From Thermotogota bacterium ADurb.Bin062 (lineage in GTDB: Bacteria; Thermotogota; Thermotogae; MWEM01), in assembly GCA_002071085.1 (NCBI GenBank), contig MWEM01000023.1:1-41314 (forward strand): a stretch of DNA of 41,314 nt. The letters run 5' to 3'. This document shows positions 1 to 8,520 of this stretch, piece by piece (the first letter of the stretch is position 1; the number at the start of each line of letters is the position of its first letter). The notes below the pieces were generated by a model. The model worked only from the letters and a program-made list of their open reading frames with translations. It did no database searches and was not told the origin of the DNA. Both the position numbers and the translations under genes were made by a program.

Positions 1-90
1 GTCGATTGTAGTGGCCAACTTTTTTGAGAAAGTGGCTTTTATCGCCGTTTGTAGCACTTTTAGTCGAAAGTTGGGCTGGGACTCTCTGCC

Positions 91-1893
91 TTATAAACGA
101 TCGCTTTCATCATCATAGTAGGGATCGACGAAAAGGGTTTTATGGTTTCGGTAGGTCACCATTCCGGGTCGAAACCCCTTCGGCTTCTTCACATCTTTCA
201 TATCGGTATAGTCGACCGCCACATTCGCGCTCTGGGAGGCTTTCGAGTACCGGGCCGCCAACCTGGCCGCGAAGAGTAAAACCTCCTCCGGGACGAACGG
301 CTGATTTCTACTTTTCAAGATTACGTGGGCGCCGGGAAATCCTTGAACGTGAAACCAAAGGTCTCCATCCTTCGCCTCTTTGATCAAACGATCGTTTTGA
401 TAGTTGTTCTTCCCGACGAGACAACGAAAGCCCGATCTTTCAAAAACGCGGTATTCAGACGGGCCCGAATAGCGGGTTGTGAAGGCGTGTCTTTTCTCTT
501 TAGCCTGTTTCGACGCGCCCGACTTTTTCGTCTGTTCTACGCGCGTGTCCTCGCCAAAGAGACGGTTCTCTCGCTCGATTTCGAGAATAATGTCGCTTAG
601 CGCTTCCGGGTCCTCGACATCGCGAAGGCTCTGTTGGATTTGCTCTAAATAGTAAAGGAGGGATTGGAATCTTCGGAGGCGATCACCTAAGACTTCGCCC
701 CTTCTTCTCAAGCGTGAAGACTTTTTGAAGTAAACTTGGGCGTTGGCCGATAGTGTAAGCTTCGAGTCCAATGGAACCAATACGGACTCGCCAGTCTCCC
801 AATCCTCTGCCTCTAGGGAAGTGTATTTCTTGTCGCTGTCGAAACGGTATTGATTGGCCAAGATCAGCTGTCCGTATCGCTGATAGGAAGGGTAATTTAC
901 GGTTTCAGACAAGTCCGACTGCATTGAGTCTATGTTCGACTCGATCTTTTTGATCTCTTTGTCGATCCACTTTCGATAACGCGCTTTAGAAATCTGTAAA
1001 TCTCGCATCTGCCTGGAAATGGAGAAAACTTCTTGGAGAGCTTCCGAGGGCGGCTTGATCGTATAGCGGAAGCCTTTTTGCTCGAGGGTTTGCATACGAA
1101 TCGCGCTCAACACACACGCTTTTTCGTCGGATTCCCAAAGATAGAGGCCAGGTGTATTGGACAATTCTTCGCGCAGAGAAGACAACACGAGGTTCAGGTT
1201 CTCTATCTCCGTGCGACTTAAGGCTGAAAGGGATCGTTCGGGCGCTAAATCCGCGCGATAACAAATTTCGGCAGATGTTTGGTGGCCGAAGCCATCGAAA
1301 CCTCTCTCCAGGAACGCGAAAATCGGCAGGTCCGAAGGAAACAAGCGGATCTCCTCCTCAAGGAGTTCCGACCCTTTGAGAATATCCCATTCTACCAAAG
1401 ATAACGGGGGTGGGTTCTTCGAGAAAGGCACATAGGTGTTTTGCGGTAACAGCCCCCTTTGCGGAGAAGCCTTCCTACGGTAGACATCGAGAATCTTCCC
1501 GCTCTTTTCGCACAGAATAAGGTTGGAGTTGCGTCCCATTAACTCGATATAAACGATATACTCCTTGGGTTCGGCTTCTTCGAAGTGACTGAGGAAATCG
1601 ATGCGAATGATCCGGTCGTGGCGTAGCTGAGAGATATCGGTACAGGCCGCTCCCTTCAGATATTTCCGTAAGAGCATAACGAAGGCGGGCGGGAAAAACG
1701 GACTATCCTCTTTCGTCGGAACCATCTGCAGGTAAGACGCATCGTTCAGCAGAGAAACCAATAGAGTGTCACGAAAAAAAGTAAAATAGAACCGGCCTTC
1801 CGAAGGCATGAAGACCTTATTGACTCTTTGGTTCATCAAAAATCCCCGAAGCTCGAGGACGACTTTGGATAGAGTCAAACCATCTATTTGCAT
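91..1893 (-). CDS. rqcH: Rqc2/RqcH-type ribosome quality control protein (NFACT family)
   Basis: The 600-residue protein has the NFACT-N fold at its start, a central helical coiled-coil part (about 270-330 and 385-440), and a C-terminal NFACT-R (DUF814) domain with the GDLWFHVQGFPGAHVIL motif. The NFACT-N loop carries HDRII with Asp93-Arg94, the pair that in the known family is needed for tRNA-Ala binding and alanine tailing of stalled nascent chains on split 50S subunits. Older annotations call such proteins fibronectin-binding FbpA. Length is normal for the family. The ATG is preceded by GGGTGAG and sits 18 bp after the deoC stop, so it is probably the last gene of the vWA-ptb-deoC operon. 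Family assignment is firm; the cellular role is inferred from homologues. Confidence 0.93.
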   Translation of the reverse strand: MQIDGLTLSKVVLELRGFLMNQRVNKVFMPSEGRFYFTFFRDTLLVSLLNDASYLQMVPTKEDSPFFPPAFVMLLRKYLKGAACTDISQLRHDRIIRIDFLSHFEEAEPKEYIVYIELMGRNSNLILCEKSGKILDVYRRKASPQRGLLPQNTYVPFSKNPPPLSLVEWDILKGSELLEEEIRLFPSDLPIFAFLERGFDGFGHQTSAEICYRADLAPERSLSALSRTEIENLNLVLSSLREELSNTPGLYLWESDEKACVLSAIRMQTLEQKGFRYTIKPPSEALQEVFSISRQMRDLQISKARYRKWIDKEIKKIESNIDSMQSDLSETVNYPSYQRYGQLILANQYRFDSDKKYTSLEAEDWETGESVLVPLDSKLTLSANAQVYFKKSSRLRRRGEVLGDRLRRFQSLLYYLEQIQQSLRDVEDPEALSDIILEIERENRLFGEDTRVEQTKKSGASKQAKEKRHAFTTRYSGPSEYRVFERSGFRCLVGKNNYQNDRLIKEAKDGDLWFHVQGFPGAHVILKSRNQPFVPEEVLLFAARLAARYSKASQSANVAVDYTDMKDVKKPKGFRPGMVTYRNHKTLFVDPYYDDESDRL

Positions 1894-1911
1894 AGACTCA
1901 CCCGAAGGCGT

Positions 1912-2667
1912 TTACCCTTTGCACTCTTTGAGGATTGCGACCCCCGAACTCGTTCCTATCAAATCCGCTCCATAAGCAGCCATTCGTAATGCGCTCGCGC
2001 GGTCCTTGATACCGCCGGAGGCTTTCACGCCGATCTGTTTCCCGACAACGTGTCTCATCAGATCGATGTCTTCCGCTTTTGCCCCCATTGCGCCGAAACC
2101 GGTCGATGTTTTGACATATTGCGCACCCGCCTCTATAGCGAGCAGACACCCCGCGATGATCTCTTCTTTAGTTAAGTTGCACGTTTCCAGGATCACCTTC
2201 ACCGGATTCGAACCCGCCGCTTTCACGACTTTCCGTATATCGTGCAGCACGCATTCGTAGTCTTTTGAACGCAATCTCCCCTGGTGGATGACCATATCGA
2301 CCTCGTTCGCTCCGTTTTGCATCGCCTGATAGGTTTCGTACTCTTTGCAGTTGGTCATCGTCGCCCCCAATGGGAAACCGACGACGGTCACCACGAGGAC
2401 GCCGGTCCCGGTAAGCAAATCGTCGGCTAAAGAGACGAAGGAGGGGTTGACACAAACGGAGCGGAACCCGTACTGTCGAGCTTCGTGACAGAGTTTCTCT
2501 ATTTCGCTCGTGGTAGCGATGCTTTTCAATAGCGTGTGTTCGATCTTCTGCTCGACTTGCTCGTCAAAGGTTCGCGCGAACTCCTTTTCGATCGTCTTTT
2601 CCTCGAAATGATAGTTTCTTAGAAAAGAGGCGACAGCGCTTTCGATTTTTAGGTCAAAGTCCGACAT
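1912..2667 (-). CDS. deoC: Deoxyribose-phosphate aldolase
   Basis: The enzyme cleaves 2-deoxyribose 5-phosphate to glyceraldehyde 3-phosphate and acetaldehyde in deoxynucleoside catabolism. Class I DeoC marks are present: NEVDMVIHQG with the catalytic Asp, KVILETCNL, the Schiff-base lysine in YVKTSTGF, and GVKASGGIKD near the C-terminus. I place the start at the ATG of MSDFDLKIES (251 residues) because GGGAGGTCACG lies directly before it; an upstream in-frame ATG would add ten residues without such a site. This Shine-Dalgarno sequence lies inside the last codons of ptb, and the two genes overlap by 14 bp, so translation is probably coupled. Confidence 0.93.
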   Translation of the reverse strand: MSDFDLKIESAVASFLRNYHFEEKTIEKEFARTFDEQVEQKIEHTLLKSIATTSEIEKLCHEARQYGFRSVCVNPSFVSLADDLLTGTGVLVVTVVGFPLGATMTNCKEYETYQAMQNGANEVDMVIHQGRLRSKDYECVLHDIRKVVKAAGSNPVKVILETCNLTKEEIIAGCLLAIEAGAQYVKTSTGFGAMGAKAEDIDLMRHVVGKQIGVKASGGIKDRASALRMAAYGADLIGTSSGVAILKECKG

Positions 2668-3586
2668 CGTGACCTCCCATACACTCATTCGCTCCAAGAA
2701 GGATAGAATTTAATTTCGATTCCGCTTTATCGGCTCGGCTCACGATCAGGATAGGCGCTTTCGCCCCGATCACGATCCCCCCAATTGGGAAACGGCCGAA
2801 GTACTCGGCGGACTTCCCTAGAAAGTTCCCGGAATGGATATCAGGCACTAACAGAATGTCCGCTCGTCCTCCCACTTCGCTCTCGATACGTTTCGTCTTC
2901 GCTGCGTACGCGTCCAGCGCGATGTCTATTCCCACCGGGCCCTCTATGAGACAGTCCTTGATCTGGCCTCGCTGATTCATTTTGCTGAGTATGGCCGAGT
3001 CGACGCTTTCGGGCATCGCGGGATTGACGACTTCGACGGCGCAGATACACGCGACCTTTGGGACCATCATCCCTAAGCTTCGCGCCACTTTCACCGCATT
3101 TCCTATGATGGCGATCTTTTCTTCTAGCGTTGGTCTGATCACCATTCCTCCATCCGTAATCAGTAAAAACCTCTGTTGGTGCGTCATTTCTGTCACTAGG
3201 GTATGGCTGAGCAACGGCTCTTTTCGGATACCTGTTTCTTTATGGAGCACGGCTTTCAGTAAGGTGGAGGTCTTCACCGAACCTTTCAGGATGAAGTCCC
3301 CGTTTCCCTGCCGAACGCATAGAACGCTTTGAAAGGCCGTTTCTTCTTCTGAATCCGCGGCGATGAGTTCGACCGTGGGTATCCCGAGCTCCTCTAGCAG
3401 CGGCTCTATCAGAGATCGCTTCCCCACACAAACGGGAGAGGCGATCCCTTTTTGCAACGCTTCGCGCACGCTGAGCAGCCCCTCTCGGTCTTCGGCGCCG
3501 CAAAGCACGACCTTCTTCATTCCGACCGCTTGTACACGTTGTTTCACGCTGGCCAACAGTTCGTCAAAAGAACGCATCGGGGCCAT
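2654..3586 (-). CDS. ptb: Phosphate butyryltransferase-type acyltransferase
   Basis: The 310-residue product has the compact single-domain phosphotransacylase fold of the Ptb/Pta family. It shows FILKGSVKTSTLLKAVL, the ITDGGMVIRPTLEEK stretch, GPVGIDIALD, and a C-terminal VPDIHSGNFLGKS motif that is typical of butyryl/branched-chain phosphotransacylases. It would interconvert acyl-CoA and acyl-phosphate in fermentation. No butyrate kinase gene lies next to it, so chain length and direction cannot be read from context. It starts 3 bp after the vWA gene stop and overlaps deoC by 14 bp. A second in-frame ATG three codons in is also possible. Confidence 0.88.
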   Translation of the reverse strand: MAPMRSFDELLASVKQRVQAVGMKKVVLCGAEDREGLLSVREALQKGIASPVCVGKRSLIEPLLEELGIPTVELIAADSEEETAFQSVLCVRQGNGDFILKGSVKTSTLLKAVLHKETGIRKEPLLSHTLVTEMTHQQRFLLITDGGMVIRPTLEEKIAIIGNAVKVARSLGMMVPKVACICAVEVVNPAMPESVDSAILSKMNQRGQIKDCLIEGPVGIDIALDAYAAKTKRIESEVGGRADILLVPDIHSGNFLGKSAEYFGRFPIGGIVIGAKAPILIVSRADKAESKLNSILLGANECMGGHDVGL

Positions 3587-3589
3587 CTG

Positions 3590-6500
3590 TTAAAAACCCT
3601 TTCCCCAAAGTATCCCGTCTTCCGTTAACGCGAAGAAAGACCTGTCCGTCCAATCGATATCCTTGATCACGCCTTGGACGTAATCGACCTGAATATCGTT
3701 ATCCACGGGGGAAAAGCGGATGATCCGGTTGCCATAATAACCGATCAATTGCAATCGAGCGGAGTTGTAGTAGACCTTCGTCAACTTTTGCGTCAGATTG
3801 AGCGGGGTTAAAAACTTGCTCTCCATCATCCCGTATTGGTGGATCAGCCCATTGTCGTCGACGACGATCAACCGATCCTGATAGATAAAAACCTCGAGAA
3901 TCTTTCCGATCTTTTCGTCGGCTACGTCGACGATCAACAAGTCTTCGGGTTTATAGGGATTCACGATCCCCATCTTCCCCTCCAGGAAGAAGATCAGCCG
4001 CTTATTGACCATCGTCCCCCAGGTCACGACGTTTGGCTCGCCGAACTTCAGGGTTCGAATCGTCGATCCGGTTTCCAGGTCGATGACCTTCAAGAGGTCG
4101 CCGGACCAGAAGAGCAGAAATTTGTCCGCTGTGTTCAGTTTGTCGTTTTCGTAAGCCTTATAAGACTTTTCGCTTAGCGTGTTTTTTTGGATGGAGTAGA
4201 AGTTGTCGTTGACGCGGATAACCGGTGGTTTTTTATGGAATTGCTCCACGCGGCTGGTTCCAATATCGAGCTTTCTCGGCAACATCGACCCCTTCTCCGT
4301 ATCGATGATGAAGTTGTTCCCATCGGTCGTCACGAAACCCAGAAGATTCTGCTCAGAGTACATACCCAACGAGTGCCGTAGTGGCGGTTTTGTGGTGAGC
4401 ACGCCGATTTGACTTACATTCCAACTCCGCAAAGAGCGGTCTTCGTTGACGGTCAGCATCGTGTCCATATACCCGTGTATCCCGGTAACCGGTGTTTCTC
4501 CCAAGTTCGCTTTCCCCATCAATCGGGAAAATTCGTTGGCGTAGATGTACAAGTTCCCGGTACTAGAGCCCACAACGATCCAGTTTTTCCCGTTTTCCGG
4601 CGCATAGAGGGAGGTGACGTAACCGCCCTCCAACCGCATCGTCTTCTTCTTAAAAACGCCCATGTTCCCGGATCTGTCGCCCCAATAGATATCGCCGTAT
4701 GCGAAGAGCACTTCGGAGATCGCTTGATCGGAGACCGACTCCCTCTGATAGATGCCATTCTCAGAAAGCCAGATAAGCTCTCCCTTATCCGTTCCGATCA
4801 CGAACGCGTCTGTCTGGGTTAAGTCCGGACATATCGCGGTCGCGTTGATCTTCGACTCCAATACCATCTGCCCGGTTAAGTCGCTGTTGAGCATCGTGAC
4901 TCTGCCGTCATACAGCACAATCAGGATCTTCCGCCCGGTTCTAGAAAAGGTCAATCTCACCCCATCCTTTAGGGCGTACTTCATTCCTTTGTAGGTCGTC
5001 ACCTTTTGGTTTTCGGCCATATATTTGGCGTCCCACAGCTCAATACGGTCTTCCAGTAAAAGTCCTACCAGCCCGTTTCTAGAGATGTCCAGATCACGAA
5101 TAACGCCCGGTTGCAGCTCGTAACGCGCCGTCGTATCCAGGATCAGGTTGAGCCACGCGACGCAGCCGCTAGAGGCGACGAAGTAACCCATATCACGATA
5201 GGCGGCGCCATACTCCCAATACCCGTATAACTGACTCATCGTCGGGGGTACGTTTCGTTCCGCTTCTGACTCTACTAAGGGGGCGACCGCGATCATCGGG
5301 GTTTGGACAGCTATAGGAGGCTCCGTGACAGTTGAAGCTGGTTGAACGGGGTCTTGCACGCTGACTGTCGATTGCGTGGCAGGAGCGGTCTGCGCCAAGA
5401 TCGTAGGTCGTTCCGGCTCGGTAGCAACCTGATTCTTGTCTAAAGGAAGGAGCTCTTCATACCGGTCGATAAACCCGGGGAGATTTTCGGACCCTTGTAT
5501 ACCCAGATAAATCGTTTTATCCTCCGTTTGAATCGCCACGGACCTGCCACTCGCATCGATCTCGAAGCCCAAAATCATCGTGTTCGTCTGGATTTGAGCG
5601 ATCTCTTTCAGATCGTAAACGCGGAAAACGCGCAGCGTTTTGTCCCAGTGATAGGTGAACAGCTGATTCTGATCTTCGGCAAAGTGGCTCTGCATAACGA
5701 TCCCGCGGTTTAGGTTCCGTTTTTGTTCAGAAAAATCGTCGAAACGGATGTAATAGACGTCTCCACCCGCATCAACGGCGAAGAAACGCGCTTTGTCGAT
5801 CAGGAAGGGAGCAATACGGATGATTGGCCGTTGCAGCTCTTTCGTGTGTACGATCGTGTTCGGAGACAGCTCCGTCCATCCGACTTTTTGTGAGGACGCC
5901 AGGAATATCAGACGATTTTGATCGTCCACTACAATTTGCTGTAGAGCGGCGTTTTCTACCTTAAACTCCTTTAAGACCTTTCCCGCTTTATCGAAGGCTT
6001 GGACTAGGCCGTTTTTATATCCGAGGGTCAAGACTCCGTTCTTGCTTATCGTCATGCAACTGGGGACGGTGGCGACGGGAGCGGCGTACAATCGATAAAT
6101 CTTTTCTCCTAACGTGGCCACCTCCACTCGATTCACGTATAGAACTGCCAGATACGGGTAACAGAGGTCGATCATCACAGGAGTATCCTTCAGATCGATA
6201 CCTAGCAGAGTCCTCTGGTTCCTCAGCCAAAGATAGCCCGTATTGCGCTCGGTCCAGATGAAATCGCCATTCGGATCCAAATCGTATAGTTCGGAAAACC
6301 GAAGTTCCAGGATTTGGTTGAAGTCTTCCGGCCATTGGATCGGGAGGACTAGCCCATCCGATACAGACGTGGGTTGCGTTGTCTTCGTCGCGGGAGAAGT
6401 CGCTTCTTCTTTTAAATCGGTCTTTGCGGGTCCTTCCGATACCTCGGTGGAGTGGGGCGTGGTCTGTGTCGCCGGAGGACTAACCGGTTCCGTAGAGATC

Positions 6501-8227
6501 GTGATCTCGGGCTTGACGGGGCTCGCCAGAGCGGTTTCTTGAATCGGAGAAGCCGGCGTGGTCACAGTCTCCGGAGGGGTCGTCAGTTTTTCTTCGGGTT
6601 TACCGACGAGGGTTGGCGAGCTGGGCGCAGTATCACCGCTGGTCACCGGAATAGATAGTTCGCCGTAGGCTGTCTTGTAGACGGCCATATCGATCATTTC
6701 CTGATTGAGCAGACTCCGCCCGTTGACTGAGAGGTAGAATCTCCGGCCGTTGATATAGAAAGAGGGATTGTCTATCCGGGCTGTTTTCACTACGGCGATA
6801 CTTTGGACAATATCCTGCAAAATATCTGTCGCGATCTTCTCATTGTTATGCCGAAAGGCATCGCTATAAAAGGTTCCGAACTCCAACGCGAGTTCTTTCA
6901 TCAGGTTCGTAAAGTTCTTTTCAGATATCCCCACTGGGTAAACCACGACTCCCGCGGCTTTTAAGGCATCGATCCCTTCCTTTTTTGTTTTGATGCTACC
7001 GGGAGCAGCGTCGAGGTAGTCCGCGTCTATTCCGTCTGTGAGTAGGATGATAACATTGATCCCCTGCTCGCGTTCCACGATCTTCGCCGCGTTGAACAGG
7101 CCGTCATACAACCGGGTCATACCCGCGTTGGTAATCTTCTCTTTGGCTGCGGTCCATCGCGAGTAGTCCTCAGTGAAAGATTGGATCACCTCGACCTTGT
7201 CATCGAAGGCGAGGATTCCCCAGCGAATCCTTTTAGGCAGGTTTTTCAAGATCAGGTCCATCAGCTGTTTGATCACTTCGGAATACTTGGTGTTGCTTCC
7301 ACTGCGGTCGACCACGAACAGAAGGTTGATCCCCGAATCGAGGGCGGTGTGCACCTCCGCTTTCAACAAGTTGTTGCTGAAGTCGGCGACCTCTAGGTTT
7401 TCGATTGGGGAGAGGTTCTTGATAGTGGTGACCGTGATATCCCTGTCGTAAGTCTTGGCCAGCAGGATTGGAGTGCTGGTTTGTTTGGTGTAGATTTGTA
7501 CGAGGAAATTGCCGATATTGTCGAGAAAGCTTTGGGAGATTCGTTCGATGATCTGCAAAACAACGATGTCAGGGCTCATTTGTCCGATGCTTTCCGCGAG
7601 GTCTTTAAAGGTCCCGAGCGTTACCTTGGACTTCGGGTCATAGACCTTTAACGCTGTTTCCAAGCGAGTCACGCGCTTCTGTTGGAAAGAAGAAAAAGTC
7701 CAAAGCGCGTCGATGAAGAAAAACATCCCCGATTTGGGATACTTTTTTTCGATATCCAGATAGATGCTCTCTTTGTCTAGAACCAGGTCAAACTCGTCTT
7801 TCGGCGTCTCGATCGTGACGTTGAACCCCATATTGGTGAAACGGTTCCAAAGCGCCTGCACCAAGGCTTTCTCCTGTTCTTTGTAAAGAACGGTGCGATC
7901 GCCGTCGCTCTGATAGTTCACCAAATAGATCACTAGGGGATAGTTTTTCAGAATCTCCGGTTCCGGTATCAAATTATATTCCGCGACCGAGGAGAGCCTG
8001 AGATCAAAACTCTCCGAAGAAGCGCCGTAACCGAATTTTTCCAACTGGATTTGATGTTTTCCCGGCGCGATATACAGAACCTGGGGGGTCGTGCCCCGCC
8101 AGACTCTGTCGATGTAGATATCCGCTCCGGACGGATGAGAAAGGACTTCCAGTTTCACGGTACTCCCAAAAACGGATAGATATGAAATCAATGCGATGAA
8201 AATTATCAGCAAAAAGCGCTTAGGCAC
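3590..8227 (-). CDS. Giant secreted PEGA / von Willebrand A / beta-propeller protein
   Basis: I do not recognise a named gene. From the GTG at 8227 (GGGGGGGG six bases upstream) the protein has 1545 residues. It starts with a signal peptide (VPKRFLLIIFIALISYL), followed by a PEGA domain (about 22-75, GADIYIDRVWRGTTP). A vWA domain covers about 295-490, with the metal-site motif DRSGS at 307-311 and LLTDGID near 396. A Pro/Thr-rich linker (about 535-640) leads to WD40-like beta-propeller repeats. A second Pro/Ala/Thr-rich linker and a second set of propeller blades then run to the C-terminus. The protein probably lies on the cell surface or in the periplasm and may bind a ligand through vWA. 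An earlier GTG at 8266 is upstream of the promoter -10 and so is unlikely to be the start. It heads the operon with ptb, deoC and rqcH. Confidence 0.85.
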   Translation of the reverse strand: MPKRFLLIIFIALISYLSVFGSTVKLEVLSHPSGADIYIDRVWRGTTPQVLYIAPGKHQIQLEKFGYGASSESFDLRLSSVAEYNLIPEPEILKNYPLVIYLVNYQSDGDRTVLYKEQEKALVQALWNRFTNMGFNVTIETPKDEFDLVLDKESIYLDIEKKYPKSGMFFFIDALWTFSSFQQKRVTRLETALKVYDPKSKVTLGTFKDLAESIGQMSPDIVVLQIIERISQSFLDNIGNFLVQIYTKQTSTPILLAKTYDRDITVTTIKNLSPIENLEVADFSNNLLKAEVHTALDSGINLLFVVDRSGSNTKYSEVIKQLMDLILKNLPKRIRWGILAFDDKVEVIQSFTEDYSRWTAAKEKITNAGMTRLYDGLFNAAKIVEREQGINVIILLTDGIDADYLDAAPGSIKTKKEGIDALKAAGVVVYPVGISEKNFTNLMKELALEFGTFYSDAFRHNNEKIATDILQDIVQSIAVVKTARIDNPSFYINGRRFYLSVNGRSLLNQEMIDMAVYKTAYGELSIPVTSGDTAPSSPTLVGKPEEKLTTPPETVTTPASPIQETALASPVKPEITISTEPVSPPATQTTPHSTEVSEGPAKTDLKEEATSPATKTTQPTSVSDGLVLPIQWPEDFNQILELRFSELYDLDPNGDFIWTERNTGYLWLRNQRTLLGIDLKDTPVMIDLCYPYLAVLYVNRVEVATLGEKIYRLYAAPVATVPSCMTISKNGVLTLGYKNGLVQAFDKAGKVLKEFKVENAALQQIVVDDQNRLIFLASSQKVGWTELSPNTIVHTKELQRPIIRIAPFLIDKARFFAVDAGGDVYYIRFDDFSEQKRNLNRGIVMQSHFAEDQNQLFTYHWDKTLRVFRVYDLKEIAQIQTNTMILGFEIDASGRSVAIQTEDKTIYLGIQGSENLPGFIDRYEELLPLDKNQVATEPERPTILAQTAPATQSTVSVQDPVQPASTVTEPPIAVQTPMIAVAPLVESEAERNVPPTMSQLYGYWEYGAAYRDMGYFVASSGCVAWLNLILDTTARYELQPGVIRDLDISRNGLVGLLLEDRIELWDAKYMAENQKVTTYKGMKYALKDGVRLTFSRTGRKILIVLYDGRVTMLNSDLTGQMVLESKINATAICPDLTQTDAFVIGTDKGELIWLSENGIYQRESVSDQAISEVLFAYGDIYWGDRSGNMGVFKKKTMRLEGGYVTSLYAPENGKNWIVVGSSTGNLYIYANEFSRLMGKANLGETPVTGIHGYMDTMLTVNEDRSLRSWNVSQIGVLTTKPPLRHSLGMYSEQNLLGFVTTDGNNFIIDTEKGSMLPRKLDIGTSRVEQFHKKPPVIRVNDNFYSIQKNTLSEKSYKAYENDKLNTADKFLLFWSGDLLKVIDLETGSTIRTLKFGEPNVVTWGTMVNKRLIFFLEGKMGIVNPYKPEDLLIVDVADEKIGKILEVFIYQDRLIVVDDNGLIHQYGMMESKFLTPLNLTQKLTKVYYNSARLQLIGYYGNRIIRFSPVDNDIQVDYVQGVIKDIDWTDRSFFALTEDGILWGKGF

Positions 8228-8256
8228 GAAAATCCCCCCCCTAAACAGTCTATCTA

Positions 8257-8286
8257 ATTGTATCACAAAACTTTTGACATCGACAA
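8257..8286 (-). promoter_or_regulatory. Promoter of the vWA-ptb-deoC-rqcH operon
   Basis: Read on the minus strand, TTGTCG (8286-8281) is followed after 18 bases by TACAAT (8262-8257), with a TGA just before the -10, giving an extended -10. Transcription would start near 8250, which leaves a short leader with the GGGGGGGG ribosome site. The remaining part of the 8287-8520 intergenic stretch shows no gene and no clear terminator for malG. Confidence 0.7.
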
Positions 8287-8520
8287 CCTTCCATACTTTG
8301 CGTTTTAAGGCTTGCCAACCATACGATCGGCGCTTACAAGCTTGACTTGCTTTTTTTCATTCTTAAAAAGTAGGCCGACCCGAGGGTTACGCTCCGGATC
8401 GACTCTACAGAACTCTTGCGGAAATCGTACTTTTTCTTTTTCTATTTTTGGAGCTACTTGTCAACTCTGCCTTTTATGAAGCCCAGTACTCTCACATCCG
8501 GTTAAAACGGTCCCGCGGCG

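Noticed and set aside
1..90. Terminator or small gene after rqcH
   Set aside because: Only a bulged short stem (AAAGTG/CACTTT) without T-run is visible, and the overlapping plus-strand frame is antisense to rqcH; nothing can be supported at the window edge.
8228..8266. Longer start (GTG at 8266) for the vWA protein
   Set aside because: The codon lies upstream of the predicted -10 (8262-8257) and has no ribosome site; the GTG at 8227 has a G-rich site and starts a clean signal peptide.
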